A DNA stretch of 64,000 bases from Acetobacterium fimetarium (GTDB lineage: Bacteria; Bacillota; Clostridia; Eubacteriales; Eubacteriaceae). Both the position numbers and the translations under genes were made by a program. This document shows, piece after piece, positions 8,355-18,109 of this stretch; the first letter of the stretch is position 1; each line of letters starts with the position of its first letter. The DNA is taken from NCBI RefSeq assembly GCF_014284475.1, contig NZ_WJBC01000011.1:1-64000 (forward strand). Reading direction: 5' to 3'. A model generated the notes under the pieces. It was not told the DNA's origin and made no database searches. It saw only the letters and a program-made list of their open reading frames with translations.

Positions 8355-9130
8355 GAAAGGTTCTATCAATTGCCGGGTCGGATTCAAGCGGCGGTGCAGG
8401 AATTCAGGCAGATATTAAAACCATCATGGCCCATAAGATGTATGCGATGACGGTGATCACGGTTTTAACGGCGCAGAATACAACTGGCGTGAACGAAATT
8501 TTTGGAGTCGACCGAGCTTTTGTGGAAAATCAGCTGGATTGCGTTTTTAGCGATATTTTTCCGGATGCGGTAAAAATCGGGATGCTGTACCGTGCCGATA
8601 TTATCGACGGTATTGCCGAAAAACTGGTTGCATACAAAGCCGGAAACATCGTTGTCGACCCGGTGATGGTGGCAACCAGCGGCGGAAAACTGATCTGTGA
8701 CGACAGCGTGGCAGCATTAAGAAAGAAACTGTTTCCCATTGCCGATATCATCACGCCCAATATACCGGAAGCGGAATGCCTGAGCGGGTTGGCGATTTTA
8801 TCACAAGCGGATATGGTGAGCGCTGCAAAAATCATTGCGCAGGAGTGTAAGGGAAGCGTTCTGATCAAAGGCGGGCATTTGGCTGAATGTGCCGATGACT
8901 TTTTACTGGCGGGGGCGGAAGAAATCTGGTTTCCAGGAAAACGAATCGATAATCCCAATACCCATGGCACCGGTTGCACCCTTTCATCAGCCATTGCCTG
9001 CAATCTCGCGGCGGGACAGGACGTGAAGCGGGCAGTCAAAAATGCCAAAGACTATGTCGCCGGGGCGCTGGCGGCACAGCTTGATCTGGGAAAGGGCAGC
9101 GGCCCGCTCGATCACGGATATAAAATATAG
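8351..9130 (+). CDS. thiD: Hydroxymethylpyrimidine (phospho)kinase
   Basis: ThiD phosphorylates HMP and HMP-P to HMP-PP, the pyrimidine partner for ThiE. The 259-residue protein shows SIAGSDSSGGAGIQAD at residues 6-21, DPVMVATSGG near 107 and the anion-hole motif NTHGTGCTLSSA near 205, all standard for the family. It overlaps the HAD gene as ATGA and is the last gene of the operon. Confidence 0.95.
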   Translation: MRKVLSIAGSDSSGGAGIQADIKTIMAHKMYAMTVITVLTAQNTTGVNEIFGVDRAFVENQLDCVFSDIFPDAVKIGMLYRADIIDGIAEKLVAYKAGNIVVDPVMVATSGGKLICDDSVAALRKKLFPIADIITPNIPEAECLSGLAILSQADMVSAAKIIAQECKGSVLIKGGHLAECADDFLLAGAEEIWFPGKRIDNPNTHGTGCTLSSAIACNLAAGQDVKRAVKNAKDYVAGALAAQLDLGKGSGPLDHGYKI

Positions 9131-9155
9131 GCGGATGATTCCGGTTGTTGCTCCC

Positions 9156-9273
9156 GTACCGACCAATTGTTAATCTGTTGTATGCTGCAGAATCGGACAG
9201 ACTGTCGCCGTGTCCGCTCTGATGCATAGAGCCTGCCCCTTAGGGTGCAACATGATGTAACAATTGTCGGTAC
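9156..9273. repeat. Palindromic intergenic element (118 bp)
   Basis: Outer inverted arms GTACCGACCAATTGTTA (9156-9172) and TAACAATTGTCGGTAC (9258-9273) differ by one extra C. The interior holds smaller hairpin-forming parts, including GGACAGACTGTC. It fills the gap between convergent thiD and the GGDEF/HD-GYP gene, whose TAG stop begins on the last base of the element. The architecture resembles the repeats at 23283 and 49122 (outer arms with AACAATTG and a core with GACAGTC), but the core sequence is clearly different. Confidence 0.7.
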
Positions 9274-11405
9274 TACGTTAGTGCTTTGTCATACAGTCTC
9301 AATCTGAATTTTGATTCCGGTTCTTTTATGATACTGCAGATCAAGCGGTTACCATTTTTTTTCAATACTTTTTCAATAAAAATTTTCGCGATTTTACCGT
9401 CAAACTGGGTGCCGGAGCAGCGCTTGATTTCGGCGATGGCTTCTTCGGTGCTTAAAGCATTGTGAAAAGGCCGGTCGGAAGTCATTGCACTGTAGGCATC
9501 GGCGATGGCGATGATTCGTCCCGGTACGGAGATCTCTTCACCTTTCAGTCCTTTCGGATAGCCGGTTCCATCCCAGCGTTCATGATGTTCAAGGACATAT
9601 TTGGCAGCTTCGGACAATTCACTGACCGACCGGAGAATATGGTAGCCGATTTCGGGGTGCCGTTTCACTTCGAACCATTCATCGGTGTTGAGTTTATCCG
9701 ATTTATTGAGGATGGCATCGCCGATCGCTATTTTTCCAATGTCGTGCCGTTGACCTGCGATTCGGATCTGGTTGACGGCATCCGGGCTAAAATTCATTTC
9801 CTTCGCAATTGCCGCGCAGATATCGCCGACAACTCCGGATTCAAACATCTCCTGTTTGTTTTTTTCATACAATAAGTTGATAATCAAATCGATGGTAGCT
9901 TTCTTGATATTGGGGCTGACAGCAAGCTTGTGTGCATACATGGCATCTTCAGCTTTTTTATAGACTTCTGTTATTTTCTCGGCAACGGTATGCTTTACTG
10001 AAAAGCCCATGGAAACGGATAAAATTGAATGCTCAATATTCTCTTTTGAAATTGAATCATAGAGACGTTCAATTATTTTCTCGGCATCTTCGGCATTGGT
10101 TCGCGGCAGCAGAATAACAAATTCGTCACCGCCGGTTCGGGAGACAATTTCATCATTTCGACACTCGTTTTTTAATATGTCTGCAAAACTTTTCAGAATG
10201 GTGTCGCCGGCCTGATGCCCATAGGCATCGTTGATTAATTTCAGGCCATTGACATCGGCCATAATCAGGGCAATCGGCAGGTTGCGTTCGGTGTCCAGGC
10301 GCTGCAGTTCTTCCTCGTAAAAGCGACGGTTGTAGAGGCCGGTGAGCTGATCATGATAGCTCAGATAAAGGACTTCTTTTTCAGCGCGTTTTCGTTTTTC
10401 AATGTTGCGGCTGACTCCGACAATTTCAATATCGCCTTTGGGGTTGTAGCGGTACTTTGTTGACAGTTCAACCCAAATAATACCGCCGTTTTTACAGGGC
10501 TGCTGAATTTCGACAAGCGAAGAATTCGCATTGTCGGGATTGGCAATGAAGCATTCCAGATCATGTTTGATGGTGTCTTTAATTGCCGGCAGAGAGCCGG
10601 CGACAACAAATTGTTCCAACGTTTCGCCCATGGCTTCTTCGGGAGTAAAACCGCGCAACTGAAACATGGACGGGCTGATATAGGTGAATCGGCGGTTGGT
10701 AATATTATAGACCCAGATAACATCCCATGTGAATTCAGTGACTTCGAAAAATTCTGAACTCAAACGTTTATTGATCATAAAAATGAAGGCATAAGTTGTG
10801 ATGAAATTCAGAATAAAAATGCCGGCAAATGAAAGCATCTGTAAAATGTCCTGATCAAGCGCATGGGTTAAAGGCCTGAAAAAGAATGCCGAAAAAGCGC
10901 GCAGAACTGAAAAGGCTCCAACCAGAAAGAATATTCCGGAAAGAAACCGCGCTGAGTTGAGCAGCGATGCGATTCGGCTTTTCAAAAGACCGAAAGCCGT
11001 AAGCAGCGAGATCAAGGCAATCGAAATACTTAAAGAAAAAACGCGACAAGTAATGTTGTCATCGATAAAATTAAAGTAGTTGAGTAATAAAAAGGCAACA
11101 AAAAAAACAGCGTTTGAAAGCCAGGTTTTTTCTTTTAAATTCAAAAATCGCAGTAAACCGACGTACTGGAAAATCAAGGCCAGCAGCAGCAGTGAATTTC
11201 CCAGCACAATGGTAACAAAAGAGCAGGAAATGACGGTTTGGAGTAAAATGAAAAGAAAGCCCAAGGCACAAAAATAAAAACTGATACCAAAAATTCGGAT
11301 ACCCTGATAGTTTTTATTCACCAAAGATTGAAAAATAATAACAATTCCCTGAAAAAAACTGGAAATGACTAAAATCAGTGCAACTGTACGCATGTCTATA
11401 AGCAT
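9273..11405 (-). CDS. Membrane PAS-GGDEF-HD-GYP protein (c-di-GMP turnover)
   Basis: A 710-residue protein. Seven or eight hydrophobic segments occupy residues 1-210, then a PAS domain (about 220-345) with a PAC-like end, a GGDEF domain (about 350-500) with an intact TGGDEF active-site loop, and a HD-GYP domain (about 520-690) with HDIGK and HHERWDGTGYP. GGDEF makes c-di-GMP from GTP and HD-GYP hydrolyses it; both motifs look functional, so the protein may switch direction with the sensed signal. The start has GAGAGGTC upstream. It is a paralogue of the protein at 31704, with near-identical stretches across the GGDEF start. Monocistronic. Confidence 0.92.
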   Translation of the reverse strand: MLIDMRTVALILVISSFFQGIVIIFQSLVNKNYQGIRIFGISFYFCALGFLFILLQTVISCSFVTIVLGNSLLLLALIFQYVGLLRFLNLKEKTWLSNAVFFVAFLLLNYFNFIDDNITCRVFSLSISIALISLLTAFGLLKSRIASLLNSARFLSGIFFLVGAFSVLRAFSAFFFRPLTHALDQDILQMLSFAGIFILNFITTYAFIFMINKRLSSEFFEVTEFTWDVIWVYNITNRRFTYISPSMFQLRGFTPEEAMGETLEQFVVAGSLPAIKDTIKHDLECFIANPDNANSSLVEIQQPCKNGGIIWVELSTKYRYNPKGDIEIVGVSRNIEKRKRAEKEVLYLSYHDQLTGLYNRRFYEEELQRLDTERNLPIALIMADVNGLKLINDAYGHQAGDTILKSFADILKNECRNDEIVSRTGGDEFVILLPRTNAEDAEKIIERLYDSISKENIEHSILSVSMGFSVKHTVAEKITEVYKKAEDAMYAHKLAVSPNIKKATIDLIINLLYEKNKQEMFESGVVGDICAAIAKEMNFSPDAVNQIRIAGQRHDIGKIAIGDAILNKSDKLNTDEWFEVKRHPEIGYHILRSVSELSEAAKYVLEHHERWDGTGYPKGLKGEEISVPGRIIAIADAYSAMTSDRPFHNALSTEEAIAEIKRCSGTQFDGKIAKIFIEKVLKKNGNRLICSIIKEPESKFRLRLYDKALT

Positions 11406-11697
11406 GATCGACCTCTCAATATATTGAAAAACGGGGGGATGAAGTCAGGTAAAAAAACCGCTCGGCTTATCAACAAACCACAAGACCGCGTTTGTCATAC
11501 CGTTTTGGCCGGCGATTGTTGTTTGACCACCGTTTCCAATATAATTACTTTATTCTGGTATATATCCATTTTAGAAAGAAAAAAACGGCGACTGAGAGGA
11601 AAATCAGAATGTTCAAATAAATGAATGAAGGCGTTTTGATTTATGATACAATAATCGAAAAGAACGAAGTTTTCAAAAAAAGGAAGGCATAAAAAAC

Positions 11698-12744
11698 GTG
11701 AAAAAAAACTATTCTGTCCTGTTTGCAGTTCTGGCAGCATTACTCTTTGGAATCAATGCGCCTTTTTCCAAACTGCTGATTAATGAATTAAATCCGCTGT
11801 TTCTGGCCGCCTTGCTGTATCTCGGCGCAGGAATCGGGATGACGGTGCTGACTGTCCTAAATAAAAAACGCCGGCTTGATTCGAGGGAAGCCAGACTTAC
11901 AAAAGAAGAAATGCCCTATATCATTCTGATGATTCTGCTTGATATTGCGGCCCCGATCTTTTTGTTGATCGGAATCAGCATGACAAACTCAAGCACCGCG
12001 GCACTGTTGGGGAATTTTGAAATTGCGGCGACCTCCGTTATCGCCATGCTGTTTTTCAAAGAGGCAATCGGGAACCGACTTTGGGTTGCGATCGGTTTTA
12101 TTTCATTGGCTAGTATTCTGCTGACGGTTGATGATATAACGACGATCAATCTGTCGCTTGGATCAGTTTTTGTGCTGCTTTCCTGTGTGTGCTGGGGATT
12201 TGAAAACAACTGCACGCGGAATTTATCCATCAAAGATCCGGTCCAGATTGTGATCATCAAAGGGTTTGGCTCGGGGCTGGGGTCACTCGTGATTGCTTCC
12301 ATTTGGGGGGAATTATCGGGAAGTCTGATTTATGTTGTTGCAGCGATGATGCTGGGATTTGTTGCCTATGGACTCAGCATCTTTTTCTATGTGAAAGCCC
12401 AGCGAGGGTTGGGGGCGGCGAGAACCAGTGCCTATTATGCAGCGGCACCGTTTATGGGAGTGGTGATTTCATGGGTGGTTCTGCGGGAATCCGTCACGGT
12501 TTCTTTTATCATCGCATTGGCAATCATGCTGCTGGGGACCTATCTGACATTATCCGAAAAACATGAACATACCCATGTTCACCGGGAGGTAACCCATGAA
12601 CATAAGCATGTTCATACGGACGGACACCATCTCAATCATGATCATCCTGCAGCGGATGAGGAGCATTGCCATGTTCATACGCATGAGGGTATCGAACACA
12701 ATCATGACCATCTTCCGGATGTGCATCATCGGCATAGTCATTAA
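11698..12744 (+). CDS. DMT-superfamily (EamA) transporter with histidine-rich C-terminal tail
   Basis: A 348-residue protein with ten hydrophobic helices in two EamA repeats over residues 1-285. The rest, about 60 residues, contains 23 histidines in HxH runs with Asp/Glu between them and one Cys, and looks like a flexible metal-binding tail. Ordinary EamA exporters of metabolites end soon after helix 10, so the tail is the odd part; it suggests a link to Zn, Ni, Co or similar ions, as in His-rich loops of CDF or ZIP carriers. GTG start behind AGGAAGG. The transported substrate is unknown. Confidence 0.87.
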   Translation: MKKNYSVLFAVLAALLFGINAPFSKLLINELNPLFLAALLYLGAGIGMTVLTVLNKKRRLDSREARLTKEEMPYIILMILLDIAAPIFLLIGISMTNSSTAALLGNFEIAATSVIAMLFFKEAIGNRLWVAIGFISLASILLTVDDITTINLSLGSVFVLLSCVCWGFENNCTRNLSIKDPVQIVIIKGFGSGLGSLVIASIWGELSGSLIYVVAAMMLGFVAYGLSIFFYVKAQRGLGAARTSAYYAAAPFMGVVISWVVLRESVTVSFIIALAIMLLGTYLTLSEKHEHTHVHREVTHEHKHVHTDGHHLNHDHPAADEEHCHVHTHEGIEHNHDHLPDVHHRHSH

Positions 12745-12763
12745 AAAATAGATAACCGATAGA

Positions 12764-12801
12764 AAAAAACTGTGCCGTGATAAAACGCGACACAGTTTTT
12801 T
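12764..12801. terminator. Bidirectional terminator between the EamA gene and pdxT
   Basis: AAAAAACTGTG (12764-12774) pairs with CACAGTTTTTT (12790-12800), giving A- and T-rich flanks on both sides. It can terminate both convergent transcripts. Confidence 0.8.
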
Positions 12802-12809
12802 GTTTGCCG

Positions 12810-13379
12810 TTAGATCAGATTAAGGAAATACCGGTGAACGGTAAGGCTGTTGGTCAGTTCGGGATGAAACGACGTGACAATCATGTGGTCCTGCTTGGCC
12901 GCGACGATGTGATTGTCAACCCGGGCCAGAACTTCAACCTTTTCCCCGACGCTTTCAATATAGGGAGCCCGGATGAATACCATCGGAATTTTTCCCAATG
13001 CGTCAAAGGCTTCGTCGGTCTGAAAACTTCCCAGCTGACGCCCGTAAGCATTTCGTCTGGCGGTAATATCCATGGTGCCCAAATGAATGGTTTCAACATC
13101 GGCTATTCTGCCAGCCAGGAGGATCAGTCCGGCACAGGTTCCCAGGACGGGCATGTCGGCTTCAATTAATGTCTTCAAGGGGGTAAATAGGTCAAGCTCG
13201 CGAATCAGCTTGCCGATCACGGTGCTTTCTCCGCCGGGTAAGACCAGACCGTCAATGGTATGCCCGGTCAGATCGGTTTTCTTTCTTATCTCAAGGCAAT
13301 TCACATCCAGCTGCTCAAGCATTTTGATGTGCTCTTCAAAGGCGCCCTGGACAGATAACACGCCGATTGTTTTTTTCAT
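12810..13379 (-). CDS. pdxT: Pyridoxal 5'-phosphate synthase glutaminase subunit
   Basis: PdxT hydrolyses glutamine and channels ammonia to PdxS. The 189-residue class I amidotransferase has LPGGES near residue 47, the nucleophile Cys in GTCAGLIL near residue 80 and a C-terminal FHPEL with the His-x-Glu of the triad. It starts at the base where pdxS ends, so the two are coupled. [17 protein letters not shown] is the typical N-terminus. Confidence 0.96.
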   Translation of the reverse strand: MKKTIGVLSVQGAFEEHIKMLEQLDVNCLEIRKKTDLTGHTIDGLVLPGGESTVIGKLIRELDLFTPLKTLIEADMPVLGTCAGLILLAGRIADVETIHLGTMDITARRNAYGRQLGSFQTDEAFDALGKIPMVFIRAPYIESVGEKVEVLARVDNHIVAAKQDHMIVTSFHPELTNSLTVHRYFLNLI

Positions 13380-14251
13380 CAGATTCCTCGCTGAGCCATC
13401 AGCAGTTCGATTTCCTGTTCGTTGATGCCAACCATCGCTTCACCCAGATCTTCGGACAGGGCGGCAAGCAGCTTGGGATCATTGAAATTCGTGACAGCTT
13501 TGACAATCGCTTGGGCCCGTTTGGCGGGATTCCCCGATTTGAAAATGCCGGAGCCGACGAAGACACCTTCAGCGCCTAACTGCATCATTAAAGCGGCATC
13601 GGCCGGCGTTGCGATGCCGCCGGCAGCGAAATTGACAACCGGCAGTTTGCCGGTTTCATGAACAAATTTCACTAAATCATAGGGAACCTGCAGGTCTTTG
13701 GCAACCTGGAAAAGTTCATCCTCACGGGTGTTCTGAATCGTGCGAAGCTGCTGATTGATCAGACGCATATGGCGGACGGCCTGAACCACATCCCCGGTTC
13801 CCGGTTCACCTTTGGTGCGGATCATCGCAGCCCCTTCGCTGATCCGTCGCAGTGCTTCACCCAGGTCCTTGGCGCCGCAGACAAAAGGAACATCAAACTG
13901 AGTCTTATCGATATGAAAGGTATCATCAGCAGGTGAGAGGACTTCGCTTTCATCGATATAGTCAATTTCGATGGCCTGGAGGATTTGCGCTTCGGCAAAA
14001 TGGCCGATCCGGACCTTGGCCATAACCGGGATGGAAACCGCTTCCTGAATGGTCTTGATCATTTTGGGGTCACTCATTCGCGAGACGCCGCCGGCCGAAC
14101 GGATATCGGCGGGAATCCGCTCAAGCGCCATCACGGCGCAGGCGCCCGCATCTTCGGCGATTCGCGCCTGTTCAGCCGTCGTCACATCCATGATGACACC
14201 GCCCTTGAGCATCTGGGCCAGGTTTTTGTTTAATTCATAGCGATTGTTCAT
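13379..14251 (-). CDS. pdxS: Pyridoxal 5'-phosphate synthase lyase subunit
   Basis: PdxS makes PLP from ribose 5-phosphate, glyceraldehyde 3-phosphate and ammonia in the DXP-independent route. The 290-residue TIM barrel is very well conserved: [17 protein letters not shown] near residue 16, the catalytic Lys in MAKVRIGHF near 79, [18 protein letters not shown] near 148 and [16 protein letters not shown] near 207. GGAGAAATTAAA lies before the ATG. It is the first gene of pdxST. The PLP enzymes in this window (SpeA, NspC, MetY, PabC) depend on this cofactor. Confidence 0.97.
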   Translation of the reverse strand: MNNRYELNKNLAQMLKGGVIMDVTTAEQARIAEDAGACAVMALERIPADIRSAGGVSRMSDPKMIKTIQEAVSIPVMAKVRIGHFAEAQILQAIEIDYIDESEVLSPADDTFHIDKTQFDVPFVCGAKDLGEALRRISEGAAMIRTKGEPGTGDVVQAVRHMRLINQQLRTIQNTREDELFQVAKDLQVPYDLVKFVHETGKLPVVNFAAGGIATPADAALMMQLGAEGVFVGSGIFKSGNPAKRAQAIVKAVTNFNDPKLLAALSEDLGEAMVGINEQEIELLMAQRGI

Positions 14252-14577
14252 TTTAATTTCTCCTCATATTTGTTTTCCAGGCAATTGCAAAATTCAAAAA
14301 TACTTACGTCAATTGCTGATGATTTTTTTGATGTGCCTAATTGTAATACAACTCTGATATCATTAAAAGGACCAAAAATAATAAAAATGATGGCGCCAGA
14401 TAAGTGCTCACTGGATGGAGTACTGTTTTAGTATCGGCAGTCTGAAATGAAGATAGCGGCCTTGAACGTGTTTGAAATTAAGGCGGCTGGGTACAAGAAT
14501 AAACAAAGCATATAATAATTCAATCAGTGGTTACCGATAAAGTCCGGCAAATCAGGAATCAAAGGCAGAAGAGAGTG
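14252..14577. other. Divergent intergenic region pdxS / P-type ATPase
   Basis: 326 bp that must hold promoters for both directions. No clear consensus promoter, riboswitch or repeat was recognised. A TACAAT-like hexamer on the minus strand (14340-14345) could belong to pdxS but lacks a convincing -35. Confidence 0.4.
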
Positions 14578-17442
14578 ATGAATATGAACGAATCTCAAAA
14601 AGGTCAAACAGCTGGTGCTGTGGCAGAAAACCCGATCGAAAGTCTGCCGGCAGCGGCGGTCTACGCTGAATTAAAAACGGCTGCCAGCGGATTAACTCAG
14701 GTTGAAGCCGAAAAGCGGCTGGAATATTATGGTAAAAACAGCATCCAGAAAAGAAAGAGCAAACCCCTGATCATAAAATTTCTGGCGAATTTCACCCATC
14801 TGATGGCCATCCTTTTGTGGATTGGAGGGGTTGTTGGTTTTATTGCCCAGCTGCCCCAGCTTGGCGTGGCCATCTGGTTGGTCAACATCATTAACGGTCT
14901 GTTCAGTTTCTGGCAGGAATACCAGGCAGAGAAGGCGGTTGAGGCTTTGGGCGAACTGCTGCCGGTCTATGCACATGTGCTCCGGGACGGCGGCGAAGCC
15001 CGAATTCTGGCTGAAGATCTGGTTCCCGGCGATGTGATCATACTGGCGGAGGGAGACCGTATTTCGGCCGATGGACGGCTGGTCGAAGCGGATGATTTCA
15101 GAGCAGATCAATCAATTCTTACGGGCGAATCGCATCCGGCTCATAAAACAAAGGACGTGGGTAACCGGACCGATCTTGGCCGGGCCGAGCAGCCTAATCT
15201 GATTTTTGCCGGCACCAATGCGGCTTCCGGATCCGGCAAGGCAGTTGTTTTTGCCACTGGCATGAATACGGAGTTTGGCAAAATTGCCGATTTGACACAA
15301 AGCATGGGCGAGGTTCAAAGTCCGCTACAGAAAGAGCTGGGACGGGTTACACGACTGGTTTCAGTGATGGCGATGAGCATCGGGGCGTTTTTTTTCGTCA
15401 TGGCGATACTGGTTGCCAATGTAAACATTGCCGAGAGTTTTATTTTTGCGATGGGTATGATTGTAGCCTTTATACCGGAAGGACTGCTGCCGACGGTGAC
15501 ATTGTCGCTGGCAATGGGCGTTCAGCGGATGGCACAACGCAACGCCTTGATCAAGCGCCTGTCGGCAGTCGAAACATTGGGTTGCACCACCGTGATCTGT
15601 ACGGATAAAACCGGGACATTGACGCAGAATGAAATGACCGTGAGTGATTTGTGGATGGTCAAGCAGCAAGTCAGGGTGACGGGTGTCGGTTATGCACCGG
15701 AAGGCGAGATGCTGCGGGAGAATCTGCCAATTTCACTGGCTGAAAATCAGGACCTGCGGCAATTATTGCTGGCGGCCAGTCTGTGCAATAATTCCCGGTT
15801 ATTGCCGCCCGGACCGGAGACCAGTCATTGGAGCATTCTGGGAGACCCCACCGAAGCGGCGCTGGTCGTGGCGGCCCAAAAGGGAAAGCTCGATCTGGCG
15901 GAAGAAGCCCAGCACAGCCCGCGTTTGCGTGAGTTGCCTTTTGAATCATATCGCAAGCGGATGAGTACGATTCATCAGGTTTCGGCAGAAATATCCGATG
16001 GAAAGCAGCTTGCCTACATCAAAGGATCACCGAAAGAAGTACTCGATTTATGCACGAAATTTTATCAGGACGGTCAGGGCTTGCCGCTTGATGAGGTAAC
16101 CCGGGAAAAGGTGATGACGGCAAATGACGAATTTGCGCGAAAAGGGCTGCGCGTTTTGGCGGTGGCCATGCGGTTATTGACAAAAGATCTGAATTTGCCG
16201 GCGCGCCTGAGCGAATATACTTCGGATCTGATCGAACAGGATCTGACGTTTTTGGGCCTGACGGTGATGGCCGATCCACCCCGGGAAGAAGTGCAAGCGG
16301 CCGTCGGTAAATGCAATCAGGCCGGCATCAAGATTATTATGATCACTGGAGATTATGGCCTGACTGCGGAGAGCATTGCCAGGCGTATCGGCATCATTTA
16401 TGAGGATCAGCCACGGATCATCACCGGGGCGGAACTGGATGAGCTAAACGATGATGCATTGAAGCAAGCCCTGGCCGGTGAAATCATCTTTGCCCGGGCG
16501 GCCCCGGAACAGAAACTGCGGGTCGTGACAGCGCTTCAGGAGATGGGAAATGTGGTGGCCGTCACCGGTGATGGCGTTAATGATGCACCGGCCCTGAAGA
16601 AAGCCGATATCGGCGTGGCGATGGGAATTTCCGGGACTGATGTTGCCAAAGAAGCGGCTGATGTCATCCTGACGGATGATAATTTTGCTTCCATCGTCAA
16701 TGCCGTGGAAGAGGGGCGTGGCGTATACAATAATATCCGCAAATTTGCCACCTATATTTTGAACAGTAACGTGCCTGAAGCCGTCCCGTTTATCATCTTT
16801 CTTTTTTCGCGCGGGACCATTCCGCTGCCGTTAACAATCATGCAGATACTGGCCGTTGATTTGGGGACGGATATGCTGCCGGCAATCGCATTAGGTTCTG
16901 AACTTCCGGAAGAGGGGATTATGAAACGTCCCCCCCGGAGACAAAAAGAACATCTGCTCAACCGCTATCTGCTGATCCGGGCATTTTTGTGGTACGGGCT
17001 GATTGAGTCGTCGATTGCGATGTCGGCCTTTTTCTTTCTGTACTGGCAAAACGGCTGGCCGGGTGTGCCAATGGAAAATGCGGGCGTGATTTACCAGATG
17101 GCAACGACGATGACGCTGGCCGGCATTGTGGCGACTCAGATCGGGACGGTGTTCAATTGCCGGACCGAACGCGCTTCATTATTTAAAGTCGGCTTTTTCA
17201 AGAACCGTCTAGTCATCATCGGGATTGCCTTTGAATTGGCGATTCTCTGTATTCTGATCTATACGCCATTTCTGCATACGCTTTTTAACACGGCACCAAT
17301 CGGATTGATTGAATGGGCCTATCTGTTCATGTGGATACCCATTGTCATCCTGCTTGATGAATCGCGGAAAGCATTGCTCAGAAGCTGGGAGCAACGTTCT
17401 GCCAGCAGAAAAAATAAAATCCGGAAAGGGGTATCCCAATGA
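14578..17442 (+). CDS. P-type ATPase, Na,K-ATPase-like (P2 family)
   Basis: A cation pump of 954 residues from the ATG at 14578; ATG 14584 is equally possible and the upstream GTG at 14527 has no ribosome-binding site. Seen: a cation-ATPase N domain, LTGES near residue 180, PEGLLPTVTLSLA in M4, the phosphorylation motif DKTGTLTQNEMT near 341, GDGVNDAPALKKADIG near 663, NSNVPE in M5 and DLGTDMLPA in M6. In M4-M6 it resembles animal Na,K-ATPase more than Ca-ATPase, including the Asn/Glu and the Asp pair that bind Na+ and K+. Two TrkA-like genes follow at once. Substrate inferred as Na+ and/or K+; direction uncertain. Confidence 0.9.
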   Translation: MNMNESQKGQTAGAVAENPIESLPAAAVYAELKTAASGLTQVEAEKRLEYYGKNSIQKRKSKPLIIKFLANFTHLMAILLWIGGVVGFIAQLPQLGVAIWLVNIINGLFSFWQEYQAEKAVEALGELLPVYAHVLRDGGEARILAEDLVPGDVIILAEGDRISADGRLVEADDFRADQSILTGESHPAHKTKDVGNRTDLGRAEQPNLIFAGTNAASGSGKAVVFATGMNTEFGKIADLTQSMGEVQSPLQKELGRVTRLVSVMAMSIGAFFFVMAILVANVNIAESFIFAMGMIVAFIPEGLLPTVTLSLAMGVQRMAQRNALIKRLSAVETLGCTTVICTDKTGTLTQNEMTVSDLWMVKQQVRVTGVGYAPEGEMLRENLPISLAENQDLRQLLLAASLCNNSRLLPPGPETSHWSILGDPTEAALVVAAQKGKLDLAEEAQHSPRLRELPFESYRKRMSTIHQVSAEISDGKQLAYIKGSPKEVLDLCTKFYQDGQGLPLDEVTREKVMTANDEFARKGLRVLAVAMRLLTKDLNLPARLSEYTSDLIEQDLTFLGLTVMADPPREEVQAAVGKCNQAGIKIIMITGDYGLTAESIARRIGIIYEDQPRIITGAELDELNDDALKQALAGEIIFARAAPEQKLRVVTALQEMGNVVAVTGDGVNDAPALKKADIGVAMGISGTDVAKEAADVILTDDNFASIVNAVEEGRGVYNNIRKFATYILNSNVPEAVPFIIFLFSRGTIPLPLTIMQILAVDLGTDMLPAIALGSELPEEGIMKRPPRRQKEHLLNRYLLIRAFLWYGLIESSIAMSAFFFLYWQNGWPGVPMENAGVIYQMATTMTLAGIVATQIGTVFNCRTERASLFKVGFFKNRLVIIGIAFELAILCILIYTPFLHTLFNTAPIGLIEWAYLFMWIPIVILLDESRKALLRSWEQRSASRKNKIRKGVSQ

Positions 17443-18089
17443 AAATTATCATTGTCGGGTGTGGCCGCATCGGATCCGGACTGGCTCTGATGCTCAGCCA
17501 GGAAGGACATGAAATCACGGTGATTGATCAGGATCCGCTGACTTTTAAAAAGCTGGGCGCAGCATTTAAAGGTCAAACGCTTGCTGGTCTTGGATTTGAC
17601 CGGGATGTACTGGCGCAGGCCAGAATCAAGCGGACCGATGCCCTGGCGGCGGTTACATCCAATGACGAAGTGAACGCGCTGACGGCTCGGGTTGCAAGCG
17701 AGATTTTCGGAGTTCCCAGAGTGGTATCGGCACTGCATGAGCCAAGAAAGGCGGAGATCTACAGTCGCCTGGGATTGCAAATTTTTGATCCGATGTCATG
17801 GGGAATTCATCGGGTTGCGGATCTTTTGAATTTTTCGCCAATGAATATCGCAATGAGCATTGGGAATGGCGATGTGGAAGTGATGGAAATAGAAATTCCG
17901 GCATTGCTGGTGGGGCGAAAAGTCAGTGAACTGATGATACCGGGTGAGATCAGTGTGATCTCCATCAGCCGGGGAAACAAATCAATTTTGCCGGCTAGCG
18001 ATACCATATTCAATAATCGGGATCTGGTTCATATCGCGGTCGTTGCATCATCCAGCAATCGTCTCAAAAAGCTGCTTGGATTAGTGTGA
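17439..18089 (+). CDS. TrkA/KtrA-like potassium-channel regulatory protein 1
   Basis: A 216-residue protein with an N-terminal RCK Rossmann domain (GCGRIGSGLALML at residues 7-19, acidic end of strand 2 at VIDQD) and a C-terminal TrkA_C domain from about residue 135. Such proteins bind NAD(H), ATP/ADP or c-di-AMP and gate K+ transporters of the TrkH/KtrB type. Here no TrkH or KtrB is present; the gene overlaps the P-type ATPase by four bases (ATGA) and the next TrkA-like gene by four, so a regulatory link to the pump is inferred. Confidence 0.88.
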   Translation: MKIIIVGCGRIGSGLALMLSQEGHEITVIDQDPLTFKKLGAAFKGQTLAGLGFDRDVLAQARIKRTDALAAVTSNDEVNALTARVASEIFGVPRVVSALHEPRKAEIYSRLGLQIFDPMSWGIHRVADLLNFSPMNIAMSIGNGDVEVMEIEIPALLVGRKVSELMIPGEISVISISRGNKSILPASDTIFNNRDLVHIAVVASSSNRLKKLLGLV

Positions 18090-18109
18090 AAAGAAAGGAA
18101 TGTCGGACG

